DNA of 64,000 nucleotides from Psychrobacter sp. JCM 18903 (GCF_000586475.1 NZ_BAWJ01000006.1:1-64000); one strand, 5' to 3'; shown: positions 10,751 to 20,209, numbered from the stretch's first letter. Notes: a model not told the origin generated them from the letters alone. Numbers and translations: made by a program.

Positions 10751-11044
10751 TAGGGCGTGTTGAACATTCGACTATGGCACTGACAGGGACTATTTTGCAG
10801 GCGATTCGACGTTAAAAATAGTAAGTTTAGTCATTCTAAGCGTATATTTTTAACAATGAAGCGGCAAAAAAGAGTTCTGTCCCCTTCTATTAATATTGGG
10901 GCTGATACTAAAATTGCCCCCAGCTATTTACAAGCAGGGCATTGCAATTCTAGCTAAGGTATTAACATCATCATCGACTTGCGCCTTGTCTGGAACAATT
11001 TTAACCATCAGCAGTGCCTATTTGTGAATGTTCAACACGCCCTA
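10751..11044. mobile_element. MITE-like element, 294 bp, with perfect 19-bp terminal inverted repeats
   Basis: The ends are TAGGGCGTGTTGAACATTC (10751-10769) and its exact reverse complement (11026-11044). TA at each outer edge may be target-site duplication or part of the repeat. The interior has no transposase and no long open frame. It fills most of the gap between rnhB and the CAP-domain lipoprotein gene; nothing else is seen in 10584-10750 or 11045-11132. Related ends occur at 21359 and 29533, and a more divergent one at 58720. The mobilising transposase is not in this window. Confidence 0.7.
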
Positions 11045-11132
11045 GCAGCTTAAGTCTACTTAGCTTATGTACCCATACTTAACGCTGGCATTTATTGACT
11101 TATATACGCGCTACTATTCTATAGGATAAAAA

Positions 11133-12362
11133 ATGACGCTCAGTACACTACCCATCAGTACGCCACAGAAAAATCTTGCTGCAGTGCTTTTTTTGACAGT
11201 GTTTCTAACGGCTTGTGGTGGGGGCGGTGGTGGCTCTGATAGCAGCTCTAATACCAATGCGCCAAGTCCGAACCCACCTGCTATCGAGCCAAATGCTCAG
11301 CCCAATGATAATACAAGTGACAATTCAAGCGATAATGTTGACGATCAACCTGATAGCACTACTGCTACTAATGAGGTAAAGGCTGCATTAATTGCCAACA
11401 ATAAGTTCAGTTTGGCGCGTGCTAGCTGTGGTCTGAGCGGCTTATCTGTTGATACCGCGCTTGATGATGTTGCCATTAAACATGCAAATTATATTAAATA
11501 CGTCTTTGCCAATAGCTCACCGACCGCATTCAGCGCGCATTACGAAAATAAGATTGCAGATATTTCGGGCGTTACCAGTAGCAATAATCCATTTTTTGGT
11601 GGGTTAAGTTTTACCGATCGCTTATCAAACGCAAATTATCCAAATGTACGATATGGTGTGACTGAGAATATTGCCCAATCTATCTACTATAGTTCAGCAG
11701 GCAATCTTATTCACTCAAATGTTGTGGCAGGCTCGATGGCAAAGTCCTTGTTGGCAGCACCTTACCATTTGCGTTCATTAATGATGCCTAGTGCAAGCGT
11801 GACGGGTACTGGCGTGGTTATCTATAAGCCATACAATAAAGAGGCGGCGAATAACCAAGGTTATGTCTTGGTCAACCATGCAGCAGCGACCCAAGCGACT
11901 AAAGATAATACGGTTAAAGGCGTATTTACTTATCCATGTGAAGGCGTGACGGATACAGTAACCGCGCTATATAATGAGACGCCAGATCCTGTCAAGCATA
12001 CAGGGCGTGACTTGCGAGTGGATCCTATCGGGCAACCCATTTATATCAATATGCCATCTGCTCAAACGATTGATATCAGCAATGTGACATTCCATGATAT
12101 CCAGCGAAATATCGATGTACCGATTGAGCTGATAGACTATCGCCAAGATCCCTATAAAAATACGGCAAATGCACTACCAGCAAACGAAGCTTTTATATTA
12201 CCAATCACTGATAATTTGAAAAGCTGCCAGATTGCCAGTAAAAAAGGCAAAAACTGTGGTTTACATGGCAACAGTGACTACCGTGTCAGCTTTGATATTT
12301 TAGTGGATAATAAAACTATCGAGCGTGAGAGCTTTACCTTTACGACAGGGATAGTGAACTAA
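11133..12362 (+). CDS. Lipoprotein with a CAP (SCP/PR-1) domain
   Basis: A 409-residue protein with a lipoprotein signal (TVFLTACGGGGGG, lipidated Cys at residue about 28), then an Asn/Ser/Pro/Asp-rich linker to residue about 80. The segment from about 85 to 260 resembles the CAP fold: a first helix ALDDVAIKHANYIKY, a His in FSAHYEN, FTDRLSNANY, TENIAQS, and a second helix ending LLAAPYHLRSLMM. The remaining 150 residues are a beta-rich domain with two Cys pairs, which I do not recognise. Secreted bacterial CAP proteins have poorly defined roles. Monocistronic, with a strong terminator behind it. Confidence 0.75.
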   Translation: MTLSTLPISTPQKNLAAVLFLTVFLTACGGGGGGSDSSSNTNAPSPNPPAIEPNAQPNDNTSDNSSDNVDDQPDSTTATNEVKAALIANNKFSLARASCGLSGLSVDTALDDVAIKHANYIKYVFANSSPTAFSAHYENKIADISGVTSSNNPFFGGLSFTDRLSNANYPNVRYGVTENIAQSIYYSSAGNLIHSNVVAGSMAKSLLAAPYHLRSLMMPSASVTGTGVVIYKPYNKEAANNQGYVLVNHAAATQATKDNTVKGVFTYPCEGVTDTVTALYNETPDPVKHTGRDLRVDPIGQPIYINMPSAQTIDISNVTFHDIQRNIDVPIELIDYRQDPYKNTANALPANEAFILPITDNLKSCQIASKKGKNCGLHGNSDYRVSFDILVDNKTIERESFTFTTGIVN

Positions 12363-12440
12363 TAATTAAGTGAACTAAGACGTGTTCTTAATCTGAATAA
12401 AAGCACCAATCTGGACGAAAATATCTAAAGAGTAAGTAGA

Positions 12441-12486
12441 ATAAAGCAAGGGCTGAACCAGTTATCTGATTCAGCCCTTGCTTTAT
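12441..12486 (+). terminator. Rho-independent terminator after the CAP-domain lipoprotein gene
   Basis: Perfect 17-bp stem ATAAAGCAAGGGCTGAA with its exact complement, a 12-base loop and flanking T residues. Confidence 0.9.
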
Positions 12487-12609
12487 TATCATAGTCAATC
12501 CATTGCACTATAAAAGAGTTCGGCGTTCCTCTCGCTTGAAATAGTGTATATGCCTATAATTAGCTGCCTTGTACTTCACACTTCTTTTGAGTTGAAGTAA
12601 CTATACTAC

Positions 12610-12651
12610 AATAAATCATATTGCAATAAACCATATTGCAATCAATCATAT
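12610..12651. repeat. 15-bp tandem repeat, 2.8 copies
   Basis: Units AATAAATCATATTGC (12610-12624), AATAAACCATATTGC (12625-12639) and a partial AATCAATCATAT (12640-12651). It lies just beyond the 3' end of the DUF924 gene in AT-rich spacer. Confidence 0.8.
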
Positions 12652-12664
12652 AAATATATAAGCG

Positions 12665-13328
12665 CTAAAACGATGAGTTCGGTTGTTGCAAGAAGGCTTC
12701 TTCTTCATCCGTTGACTCACGATCTAAAATGTCATTGCGATGCGGATAGCGACCGAATTGCTCGATGATATTTTTATGACGATTTTCGAAATCCAGCGTA
12801 TTGTCATCATGTAATTTTTCAAACAATGGTAAGTAGCGCTTATGGATCATCAATGATTCAGAGTGCATAAATGGCATGATGATAAACTTGCGCCATTCAG
12901 TCGGTAACGTATCAAAGTGTGGTTGTCCAATAGCCTCTTGTGCCAATGCGATAGCCATACTATCTTGTGCAAAAGCGCCTGCTTGCCCGCGGCACAAATT
13001 ACGCGAAAACTGATCTAAGACAATAATTTCTGCTAGTCTGCCTGCCAACGCCGTGATGGAGCTATTGCTATCGGTTGGTGCGTTGGCGATACGCCATGTC
13101 ACGCATTCACCTTGCTTTGCCGCATGCCAGATGTCACCGAATTTATCCTTTATCTGCTTATCAAAAGCATCATTTGCGCAAACCAATATTGCTCATTGTC
13201 TTTGTCGAACCAAACTCCAGTACTGTACGCGCATTAGCATCAAGATGTTCTAAATGAATATTTTTTGGGTCGAGCTGCGATGAATAAGCTTGGCTAGTAG
13301 CAGTGGAATAATCGGTTGATAGTGACAT
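12665..13328 (-). CDS. DUF924 family protein (two apparent frame breaks near the start)
   Basis: A soluble helical protein of unknown function. The main part (12665-13186) reads FGDIWHAAKQGEC, then LAEIIVLDQFSRNLCRG, GQPHFDTLP, FIIMPFMHSES and HKNIIEQFGRYPHRN, typical of DUF924. Upstream, two one-base losses (a TTTT read as TTT and an AAAA read as AAA, at about 13208 and 13184) hide the N terminus. Restoring them gives VLEFWFDKDNEQYWFAQNDAF, the usual family start, running back to the ATG at 13328, about 221 residues in all. Confidence 0.85.
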
Positions 13329-13418
13329 AAGATATTCTAATTATGATGAATTTAGTCTACTATAGCGCAAATATTTATGTCTGTCATGATGCCAACAGCA
13401 GCTATTAGGTAACCTCTT

Positions 13419-14633
13419 ATGAATGCAAAAACTTCGCTAAACACCACACAATCATCTCTACCGCCTACGCCTTATTATTTGCTCGATGAAGCGGCAATCG
13501 TTGCCAATATGCAGATTATCTCGCGGCTGTGCGAGCTATCAGGCGCTAAAGCATTATTGGCACTCAAATGCTTTGCCACTTGGGGCGTGTTTGATGTGAT
13601 GCAGCCTTATTTGCACGGCACAACCTCATCGTCACTCAATGAAGTGCGTTTGGGCTACGAGACTTTTGGTAAAGGTAAAGACAGTGATAATAAAAAAGAA
13701 ACTCATGCTTACAGCGTCGCCTATAGCGCTGATGAGATCGATGAAGTATTGAGCTATGCTGATAAAATTATCTTTAACTCTATCTCACAGTTAAATGCTT
13801 TTAAAGATCAAGCGGCGGCAAAAAATATACCAGTGGGACTGCGCTTAAACCCAAAGACCAGTAATTCATCGTTTATTATCGCTGATCCTGCGCGTCCTTT
13901 TAGCCGTTTGGGTGAACATGATAAAAATAAGATTACGGCGGTACTTGCTGGTATTACTGGGGTAATGATTCATAACAACTGTGAAAACGACAGCTTTGAA
14001 GCCTTTAGTGCTAGCTTGGCGGATATCGAAGACAGATTTGGTGATGTTTTAGCGCAGCTTGAGTGGGTGAGTTTGGGCGGTGGTATTCACTTTATCGCGC
14101 CTGATTATCCACTAGAAAAACTGGCTGATAGATTAAGAGACTTTAGTGAAAAATATGGTGTTCAAGTTTATCTTGAACCGGGTGAGGCAAGTATTCATGG
14201 TGCTGGATCACTGGTTACGACCGTCTTAGATACCATGCATAATGAAAAAAACTTAGCTGTCGTCGATGCTTCTATCGAAGCACATATGCTGGATTTGCTA
14301 ATTTATCGCGAGTCAGCACCCATTGCAGCTATTAACGAAGAATCGATAGATATATTACCTGTCGATATGACTAAAGCAGCTAACATATCAGACAACACCA
14401 TTATTTATGGCCGTTCTTGCTTGGCAGGCGATATCTTTGGTGAGTATGCTTTACCTAACGATTTACAAATAGGTGATAAGATTGCGTTTGGTAATGCCGC
14501 AGGTTATACCATGGTGAAAAAGAACTGGTTCAATGGTGTTAATATGCCAGCAATTGTGATTCGTCGTCTAGATGGCAGTATAGATGTGCAGCGCAAATTT
14601 GATTATCAAGACTACAAAGCTAGCTTGTCTTGA
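13419..14633 (+). CDS. nspC: Carboxynorspermidine/carboxyspermidine decarboxylase
   Basis: A PLP-dependent fold-III decarboxylase that converts carboxynorspermidine or carboxyspermidine to norspermidine or spermidine. The PLP-binding lysine is in LLALKCFATWGVFD (residues about 45-58). STSSLNEVRLG-like and MIHNNCEND motifs follow, then WVSLGGGIHF, VYLEPGEAS and GRSCLAGDIFGEY with the catalytic Cys-Asp region. It has 404 residues, slightly longer than usual because of an insertion around GKGKDSDNKKET. It is paired with the carboxynorspermidine dehydrogenase gene downstream, giving the two-step alternative spermidine route. Confidence 0.92.
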   Translation: MNAKTSLNTTQSSLPPTPYYLLDEAAIVANMQIISRLCELSGAKALLALKCFATWGVFDVMQPYLHGTTSSSLNEVRLGYETFGKGKDSDNKKETHAYSVAYSADEIDEVLSYADKIIFNSISQLNAFKDQAAAKNIPVGLRLNPKTSNSSFIIADPARPFSRLGEHDKNKITAVLAGITGVMIHNNCENDSFEAFSASLADIEDRFGDVLAQLEWVSLGGGIHFIAPDYPLEKLADRLRDFSEKYGVQVYLEPGEASIHGAGSLVTTVLDTMHNEKNLAVVDASIEAHMLDLLIYRESAPIAAINEESIDILPVDMTKAANISDNTIIYGRSCLAGDIFGEYALPNDLQIGDKIAFGNAAGYTMVKKNWFNGVNMPAIVIRRLDGSIDVQRKFDYQDYKASLS

Positions 14634-14753
14634 TTTAATTGTTTCGGTAAATTAATTTAGACTTTAAAAAACAAAGGCTTAAGTCTGTATTAGATGACTT
14701 TAACGCGTCCGTTTTTTATGTATTATTTTTCCCGATGACGTCATAAAAATTGT

Positions 14754-14917
14754 TATAATCGCCACGGGCAAAAGCCAACAATCAAATGGTGCTTTGCCCG
14801 ACGGGTGCGTGGGTTTTCCTCGGTCTTCCTTTTTAATTCACGCATATCATTCACTCGTTTCTGTTTTGACTCGCCACTATCGATGGTATCGACAGAGACA
14901 CAAAGGAGGATTGTTCA
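14754..14917 (+). promoter_or_regulatory. Promoter and structured 5' leader of the carboxynorspermidine dehydrogenase gene
   Basis: A consensus -10 box TATAAT lies at 14754-14759, with no clear -35. Transcription from it would give a leader of about 150 bases. Two hairpins are visible: CGGGCAAA...TTTGCCCG at 14765-14800 (8-bp stem, extended by AGCC/GG pairs) and TGCGTG...CACGCA at 14806-14844. A strong AAAGGAGGA ribosome site (14902-14910) follows. The structure could be a translational or metabolite control element; I know of no matching described riboswitch. Confidence 0.5.
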
Positions 14918-16192
14918 TTGAACACAAACCAACAAGCCAAATCTAGCAAAAAAGACGTACTCATCATCGGAGCCGGCGGTGTCGCTCAAGTGGTCGCGCA
15001 TAAATGTGCGATGCATAACGATATCCTTGGCGAGATTCATATTGCCTCGCGCACGCAAGATAAATGTGATGCCATCGCCCAAAGCGTGAAAGATAAGAAT
15101 AGCTTCAAGCAGCCTGCAGTATTGCATACGCACCAAGTGGATGCTATGGATACTCAGGCGCTGATACAGCTGATTCAAGAGTCGGGTATCCAAATCGTCA
15201 TCAATGTCGGTTCGGCATTTATCAATATGACGGTATTGGAAGCTTGTATCGAGACAGGTGTTGCTTATATCGATACCGCCATTCACGAAGATCCACGCAA
15301 GATTTGTGAGACGCCGCCATGGTATGACAACTATGAATGGCAGCGCAAACAGCGCTGTGCGGATAATAATGTCACGGCGATTTTAGGGGCAGGATTTGAC
15401 CCCGGTATGGTCAACGCCTATGCGCGTCTTGGCTATGACATGATGGATGCAGGTTCGGTGACGGATATCGATATCATTGATATCAATGCTGGCAGCCACG
15501 GTAAATACTTCGCTACTAACTTCGATCCTGAGATTAACTTCCGTGAATTTACCGGTACGGTTTACTCTTGGCAGGACAGCAAGTGGCAGTCTAATAAAAT
15601 GTTCGAAGTGAAGCGTACTGACGATTTACCAGTGGTCGGCGTGCAAAACAGTTATTTAAGTGGTCATGATGAAGTGCATTCGTTATCCGCCAATTTAGAC
15701 GTACCAAATATCCGTTTTTGGATGGGCTTTGGTGAGCATTATATTAATGTATTCACTGTGTTACAAAGTTTGGGTTTACTCTCTGAGCAGCCGGTGATGA
15801 CTGCTGAAGGGCAAGAAGTAATTCCGTTAAAAGTAGTGAAAGCGGTTCTACCAGACCCAAGCTCTCTTGCACCGAACTATACGGGCAAGACCTGCATCGG
15901 TGACAAAGTTAAAGGCAAAATCAACGGTGTTGATAGCGAGGTATTTATTTACAATATCTCAGATCATAAAGACGCTTATAACGAAGTCGGTAGCCAAGGT
16001 ATCTCTTATACCGCAGGTGTACCACCCGTTGCTGCGGCGATTCTGGTCGCAACTGGTGAGTGGGATGCTGGCAAGATGGTCAACGTCGAAGAGCTGGATG
16101 CCAAGCCATTTATCAATCTGCTGAATAAGATTGGTTTGCCAACGCGTATCAAAGATAGCGAAGGCGATAGATCGCTTGAGTTTGATATTTAA
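14918..16192 (+). CDS. Carboxynorspermidine dehydrogenase (saccharopine dehydrogenase-like)
   Basis: Condenses aspartate semialdehyde with a diamine using NADPH to form carboxy(nor)spermidine. The Rossmann motif VLIIGAGGVAQVVAHKCA lies at residues about 14-31. IHIASRTQDKC, VINVGSAFINMTVLEAC and ILGAGFDPGMVNAYAR follow. It is 424 residues. The start is a TTG at 14918: it sits 7 bases after AAAGGAGGA and no in-frame ATG is available near it. Downstream of nspC with its own leader and promoter-like box, so it may be regulated separately. Confidence 0.9.
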   Translation: MNTNQQAKSSKKDVLIIGAGGVAQVVAHKCAMHNDILGEIHIASRTQDKCDAIAQSVKDKNSFKQPAVLHTHQVDAMDTQALIQLIQESGIQIVINVGSAFINMTVLEACIETGVAYIDTAIHEDPRKICETPPWYDNYEWQRKQRCADNNVTAILGAGFDPGMVNAYARLGYDMMDAGSVTDIDIIDINAGSHGKYFATNFDPEINFREFTGTVYSWQDSKWQSNKMFEVKRTDDLPVVGVQNSYLSGHDEVHSLSANLDVPNIRFWMGFGEHYINVFTVLQSLGLLSEQPVMTAEGQEVIPLKVVKAVLPDPSSLAPNYTGKTCIGDKVKGKINGVDSEVFIYNISDHKDAYNEVGSQGISYTAGVPPVAAAILVATGEWDAGKMVNVEELDAKPFINLLNKIGLPTRIKDSEGDRSLEFDI

Positions 16193-16210
16193 ATAATAAG
16201 TTTGATTTAG

Positions 16211-16242
16211 AAAAGCCTATCTTTTATAGATAGGCTTTTTTT
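16211..16242 (+). terminator. Terminator after the carboxynorspermidine dehydrogenase gene
   Basis: Stem AAAAGCCTATCT / AGATAGGCTTTT with a TTTAT-type loop and a long T run. Confidence 0.9.
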
Positions 16243-16296
16243 ATGTCTGGGTTTTTACGTTAAATTTACGAGTAGGTAGGGGAGCTGATCCAGTCA

Positions 16297-17210
16297 TTAC
16301 CCTTCATTAGGATTGTAATTTCTCAACGCCGCAATACGGTCATCAAGCGTTGGATGTGAGCGGAAAAGGTTTGCGATACTAAAGCCCGTAGATTGTCCTG
16401 ATGAAATAGCAAATGCTTTCATGCTCTCAGGCATTTGATCTGGACGCTGCTCGGAAGGACGCAAAGCATCAAGCGCACTAATCATTTTTTCGCGGCTGGC
16501 AAGCTTTGCCCCCATCTGATCCGCACGGAATTCGCGTAGACGCGAGAACCACATAACGATGGCAGACGCCAAAAATCCAAGCAAAATATCCATCACAATA
16601 CTCGTGATGAAGTAACCAATACCTGGGCTATCACTGGTGTTTTTAAACACCGTCCGATCGACGAAGCTACCAATGATACGCGCAAAGAACATCACAAAGG
16701 CGTTTACCACCCTTGGATGAGCGCCAGCGTGACCATATCACCGTTTGCCACGTGACCAATTTCATGTGCCAATACCGCTTCTACTTCATCGGGTGTCATG
16801 CTTTGCAGTAAGCCAGATGAAACAGCGACTAACGCTTTGTTTTTATTCCAGCCTGTGGCAAACGCGTTTGGCTGAGAATTATTAAAAATTCCTACTTCTG
16901 GCATGCCAATATTTACCGCTCGCGCTTGTCTAGCCACCGTATCTACCAGCCATTTTTCAGTGGCATTGCTTGGCGTTTCAATAACCACCGTTCCCGTTGA
17001 TCTTTTGGCCATCCACTTCGAGATAAATAGTGATACCATCGAACCAACCATGCCGTATACGCCGCACATAATGGCAAGACTGGTGTAATTTAACCCGCCC
17101 GCACCATGTGCGCCACCAATTCCAAAAAATCTGGATAAAATACCAAACACGATGCTAAATACCACAATCACCGCTAAGTTGGTTAATAAGAACAATCCGA
17201 TACGCATCAT
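16297..17210 (-). CDS. htpX: Membrane zinc protease HtpX (one apparent frame break)
   Basis: An M48 integral membrane protease that degrades damaged membrane proteins. The N-terminal part has two membrane segments, then [20 protein letters not shown] with the HExxH zinc site. The frame is lost at about 16707: the reverse strand has GGG where GGGG would read [17 protein letters not shown]. The C-terminal part carries [17 protein letters not shown] with the third zinc ligand (E/D) and ends [13 protein letters not shown]. The rebuilt protein is about 304 residues. I chose the ATG at 17210 (MMRIG), behind a GAGGA site. Confidence 0.9.
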
Positions 17211-17535
17211 GATGCCAGTTTCCTCATTTAAATTTAAATACAACTTTAAGACATAATACTCTATGAGGTATTATATTTTTATATATGTTTTTACTTTACA
17301 TAAATGGCGTTATTTTGATAAATAACAATCCCAGTTAACCGTATAAATACAGTGATATGGTTAGCGAGCAAAGAATAAAAATAAAGGATAGCGACATCTA
17401 AAAGGTGAAAATAATTGTTTTTTTACGGTTTAAATAGTCAAGGGCTAAAAGTAAAAATTAAAACGAAAATAGTGAGCAGGTATCATGAGCACTCACTGTT
17501 GAGGTTTTTCATTTAACGCTCTATGAGGTCTAATC

Positions 17536-17986
17536 ATGAACGCTCTAGCACTTAAAGTCCCTCCAGTCGCCCAAGTGATTATTACCGCCGCTGGTCACTA
17601 AAATGGTTCCTGCTTTGACGTTCTCACTCAACGGCTCAACTGCACTGGCAGTGGCTTTGGGTGTGATCGGAATGAGCTTAGGTATCATGGGTGTGACTCA
17701 ATTTAGAATAGCTCAGACCACGCCCAATCCGCAAGCGTTAGAGCAGGTCTCTAGTTTAGTGACCAGCGGCGTATATCAGTATAGCCGCAATCCGATGTAT
17801 GTGGGTTTGGTGCTTATATTATTAGGCTGGGCGTTCTATCTTTCTCACTTTCTGGCGTTTGTACTATTGCCCATTTTTATACTTTATATAACGCGCTTTC
17901 AAATCCAGCCAGAAGAGCGGATGATGGCACAGAAATTTGGCAAAACTTATCAGGATTATCTAAATAAAGTGCGGCGCTGGATTTGA
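17536..17986 (+). CDS. Isoprenylcysteine carboxyl methyltransferase-like membrane protein (frame break near the start)
   Basis: A small integral membrane methyltransferase-like protein of the PEMT/ICMT superfamily. The SAM-binding signature YSRNPMYVGLVLILLGWA, then FQIQPEERMMAQKFGKTYQDYLNKVRRW, is diagnostic. The N terminus lies in another frame (ATG at 17536, MNALALKVPPVAQVIITAA) and must be joined to VTKMVPALTF by a net +1 or -2 shift near 17595-17600. It has three to four hydrophobic segments. The true substrate in bacteria is unknown. Confidence 0.8.
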
Positions 17987-18047
17987 GGTATAGTAAGTAA
18001 AGATTTTATGATAAATGAATGAATAATAAAATCAGGGAGATGACGTT

Positions 18048-18377
18048 ATGGAAATAAAAAATATACCTTTTGCTATTACCGATTGGACGACAGTAGAAGC
18101 GGTAGAAAACAGAGGTGAAACGGGCACGGGGTATTGGAAGACTTGCGAATTTAACAATATCAATGTGCATATGGTTGAGTACTCCGCAGGCTACCTTGCC
18201 GATCACTGGTGCGATAAAGGACATATTTTATTCTGTGTTGAGGGCGAGCTGAACACTGAGTTAAAAGATGGTCGTACTTTCACCTTAACAGCGGGCATGA
18301 CTTATCAAGTGGCGGACAATACGATTGCCCATCGTTCGTCAACGAAGATAGGCGCTAAGCTATTTATTGTTGATTGA
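18048..18377 (+). CDS. Small cupin-fold protein of the DHCW-motif type
   Basis: A 109-residue single-domain cupin. The motif ADHWCDKGHILFCVEGEL (residues about 46-63) matches the family named for its Asp-His-Cys-Trp motif, with the last two swapped here. A second cupin half contains FTLTAGMTYQVADNTIAHRS. It likely binds a metal through the His residues. No function is established. An AGGGAGATGACGTT ribosome region precedes the ATG. The PhzF gene follows 73 bases later. Confidence 0.75.
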   Translation: MEIKNIPFAITDWTTVEAVENRGETGTGYWKTCEFNNINVHMVEYSAGYLADHWCDKGHILFCVEGELNTELKDGRTFTLTAGMTYQVADNTIAHRSSTKIGAKLFIVD

Positions 18378-18450
18378 TATTGCCAGTAACACCATAAAAT
18401 TCATAAAGCTATAAAACCATAGATCTATAAAAATAAAGCGAGAACATAAA

Positions 18451-19266
18451 ATGCAACTAGAAATAAATGTCGTTGATGCTTTTACGGATACCGTCTTTAA
18501 AGGCAATTCAGCGGCAGTCGTTATTACAGATAATTGGTTAAGTGATGATTTGATGCAGTCTATCGCTTTTGAAAACAACTTATCCGAGACAGCTTTTATG
18601 GTTCTTGACGATGACGGTATTTATCATATCCGGTGGTTTTCGCCCTTCACTGAGATTGCATTTTGTGGACATGCAACGCTAGCGTCAGCCTTTGTGTTAT
18701 TTAACAAAAACCCTCATTTAAACTGTATCAAATTTTCAGCCAAAGCGGTTGGTATATTGACCATTGTGCAAACAGACGATGGTAAGATACAAATGGACCT
18801 TCCTAATACTAAGCCTGAGAAAGTTGACAATATCCCTGATAGCTTGCTTGCAGGACTATCTATTGCACCCGTTGAAGTCTATAAAAATGCTCAAGCCTAT
18901 TTTGTGATTTATAATGCAGAGTCCGACGTATTAACAGTAGCGCGCGATAACGAGCAGCTAAAACAACTTGCGCCTTTAGATGTAGTGGTGACTTGTCAGG
19001 CTATGTCTGCTGACTACAAAAATTATGATTTTATTTCACGTTATTTTTGGCCAGCCAATGGTGGCGATGAAGACCCAGTGACGGGTTCAGCTCATACAGG
19101 GCTTGCACCATTATGGGCTGAGCGTTTGGGTAAAAATCACTTGGTCGCTTATCAAGCATCAAAACGAGGCGGTATTTTAGACTGTGTGGTCGCAGGTGAC
19201 AGAGTAATGATTTCTGGTAATGCCGTTCAGTATATGACAGGTTTTATCACGATCGAGGAGTCATAG
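18451..19266 (+). CDS. PhzF family isomerase-like protein
   Basis: A 271-residue member of the PhzF/DAP-epimerase-like fold. Near the N terminus it has [17 protein letters not shown], the conserved NNLSETAFM with the catalytic Glu, [21 protein letters not shown], and [19 protein letters not shown] in the second half. PhzF proteins isomerise small molecules; outside phenazine clusters the substrate is unknown, and no phenazine genes lie here. It ends two bases before the TTG start of ynfA, so the two are translationally coupled. Confidence 0.85.
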   Translation: MQLEINVVDAFTDTVFKGNSAAVVITDNWLSDDLMQSIAFENNLSETAFMVLDDDGIYHIRWFSPFTEIAFCGHATLASAFVLFNKNPHLNCIKFSAKAVGILTIVQTDDGKIQMDLPNTKPEKVDNIPDSLLAGLSIAPVEVYKNAQAYFVIYNAESDVLTVARDNEQLKQLAPLDVVVTCQAMSADYKNYDFISRYFWPANGGDEDPVTGSAHTGLAPLWAERLGKNHLVAYQASKRGGILDCVVAGDRVMISGNAVQYMTGFITIEES

Positions 19267-19268
19267 GG

Positions 19269-19601
19269 TTGGCTGAATTAAAAACCGTTGGACTGTTTGC
19301 ACTGACCGCATTAGCAGAGATTGCGGGCTGCTATTTGCCTTATCTATGGCTGCGAGAAGGTAAGTCTATTTGGCTGCTTGTCCCTGGCGTACTAAGCTTG
19401 GTCGCTTTCGTTTGGCTGTTGTCTTTACATCCTGCCGCAGCTGGTAGAGTCTACGCGGCTTATGGCGGCGTGTATATTTCGATGGCTATTTTATGGTTAT
19501 GGGCGGTGAATGGTATCAGGCCGACCACGTGGGATATAGTAGGTTCTGCGGTTGCGTTATTAGGCATGGCAATTATTATGTTTGCGCCGCGCGGTGCTTA
19601 G
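19269..19601 (+). CDS. ynfA: UPF0060 membrane protein YnfA
   Basis: A 110-residue inner-membrane protein with four helices, similar to small multidrug transporters. [35 protein letters not shown] and [21 protein letters not shown] are family hallmarks. The start is a TTG at 19269, served by the GAGGAG that lies inside the end of the PhzF gene. It is probably co-transcribed with PhzF. Confidence 0.9.
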   Translation: MAELKTVGLFALTALAEIAGCYLPYLWLREGKSIWLLVPGVLSLVAFVWLLSLHPAAAGRVYAAYGGVYISMAILWLWAVNGIRPTTWDIVGSAVALLGMAIIMFAPRGA

Positions 19602-19690
19602 CATAAAGACCGCACCTAGCATAAAAAATGCCGATCAAACCGTGAGGTTCGATTGACATAGATTTAAGTGACACAATGATACACTAAATA

Positions 19691-19813
19691 TTAATGTTTA
19701 CCTAAGATACTGCCGTTGTCGTCTTTCTTAGATTGTTTGGCGGCTTTTTTCTCTTTTGCCGTTAATAGCGGTTTCTTTTTTACGTTCTTTTTACTGTCTT
19801 GACCTTTACTCAT
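19691..19813 (-). CDS. Small lysine-rich protein, 40 residues
   Basis: An ATG at 19813 on the minus strand is preceded by an AAGAGGA ribosome site and gives MSKGQDSKKNVKKKPLLTAK and onwards, ending GSILGKH before TAA at 19691. About a third of the residues are Lys. It has no signal peptide or membrane segment. Short basic proteins of this type (MSKG...KKK...TAKEKKAAK) recur in gammaproteobacteria, from memory. It could be ribosome- or nucleic-acid-associated, but this is not shown. It is the only supported gene in 19602-20200. Confidence 0.65.
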   Translation of the reverse strand: MSKGQDSKKNVKKKPLLTAKEKKAAKQSKKDDNGSILGKH

Positions 19814-20096
19814 GGTTTTTTCCTCTTGAGATAAGCCGTAATACCTTTTAAGCCAATGTAAATAGCTGAAAGGTTAGATTAACGCTGATGACGCAAATAG
19901 TGCGTACTGCAATGAGTATATGCTTAAGGGGTCGCAATAGATAGCGCTAGCACAATTCACCTACGATTTGAGTCAATCCTGTATCCATCCCTTGTTTGAT
20001 GCTCCTTCTAAAAATTTATCTGATAAATGGGTTGTATAAGTAGATTTTCGATGCCATGGATTTATTTAGTCAATACTGCTATTAATAAGTGCTTAC

Positions 20097-20124
20097 TTAC
20101 GGAGTCATCACGATTTGCTATAAT
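20097..20124 (+). promoter_or_regulatory. Sigma-70-type promoter candidate for queD
   Basis: TTACGG (20097-20102), a 16-base spacer and TATAAT (20119-20124), about 85 bases upstream of queD. I see no preQ1-riboswitch-like structure in the leader. Confidence 0.5.
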
Positions 20125-20209
20125 AAGCCACAAGCCGATAAGTCATCGCGGCAAAATTTTATAATATTCATATTTAGCATAAAAATGCTTACTGTTTTGG
20201 TTGATTGTT

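Noticed and set aside
10751..11044. An insertion sequence with a hidden transposase
   Set aside because: The interior is too short and has no long frame or DDE-like motif, so only a non-autonomous element is claimed.
14765..14844. A known riboswitch (for example SAM or lysine) before the carboxynorspermidine dehydrogenase gene
   Set aside because: The conserved cores of these classes are not present; I only claim a structured leader.
19602..20200. preQ1 riboswitch upstream of queD
   Set aside because: No preQ1-like stem and A-rich tail seen between the promoter and the start.
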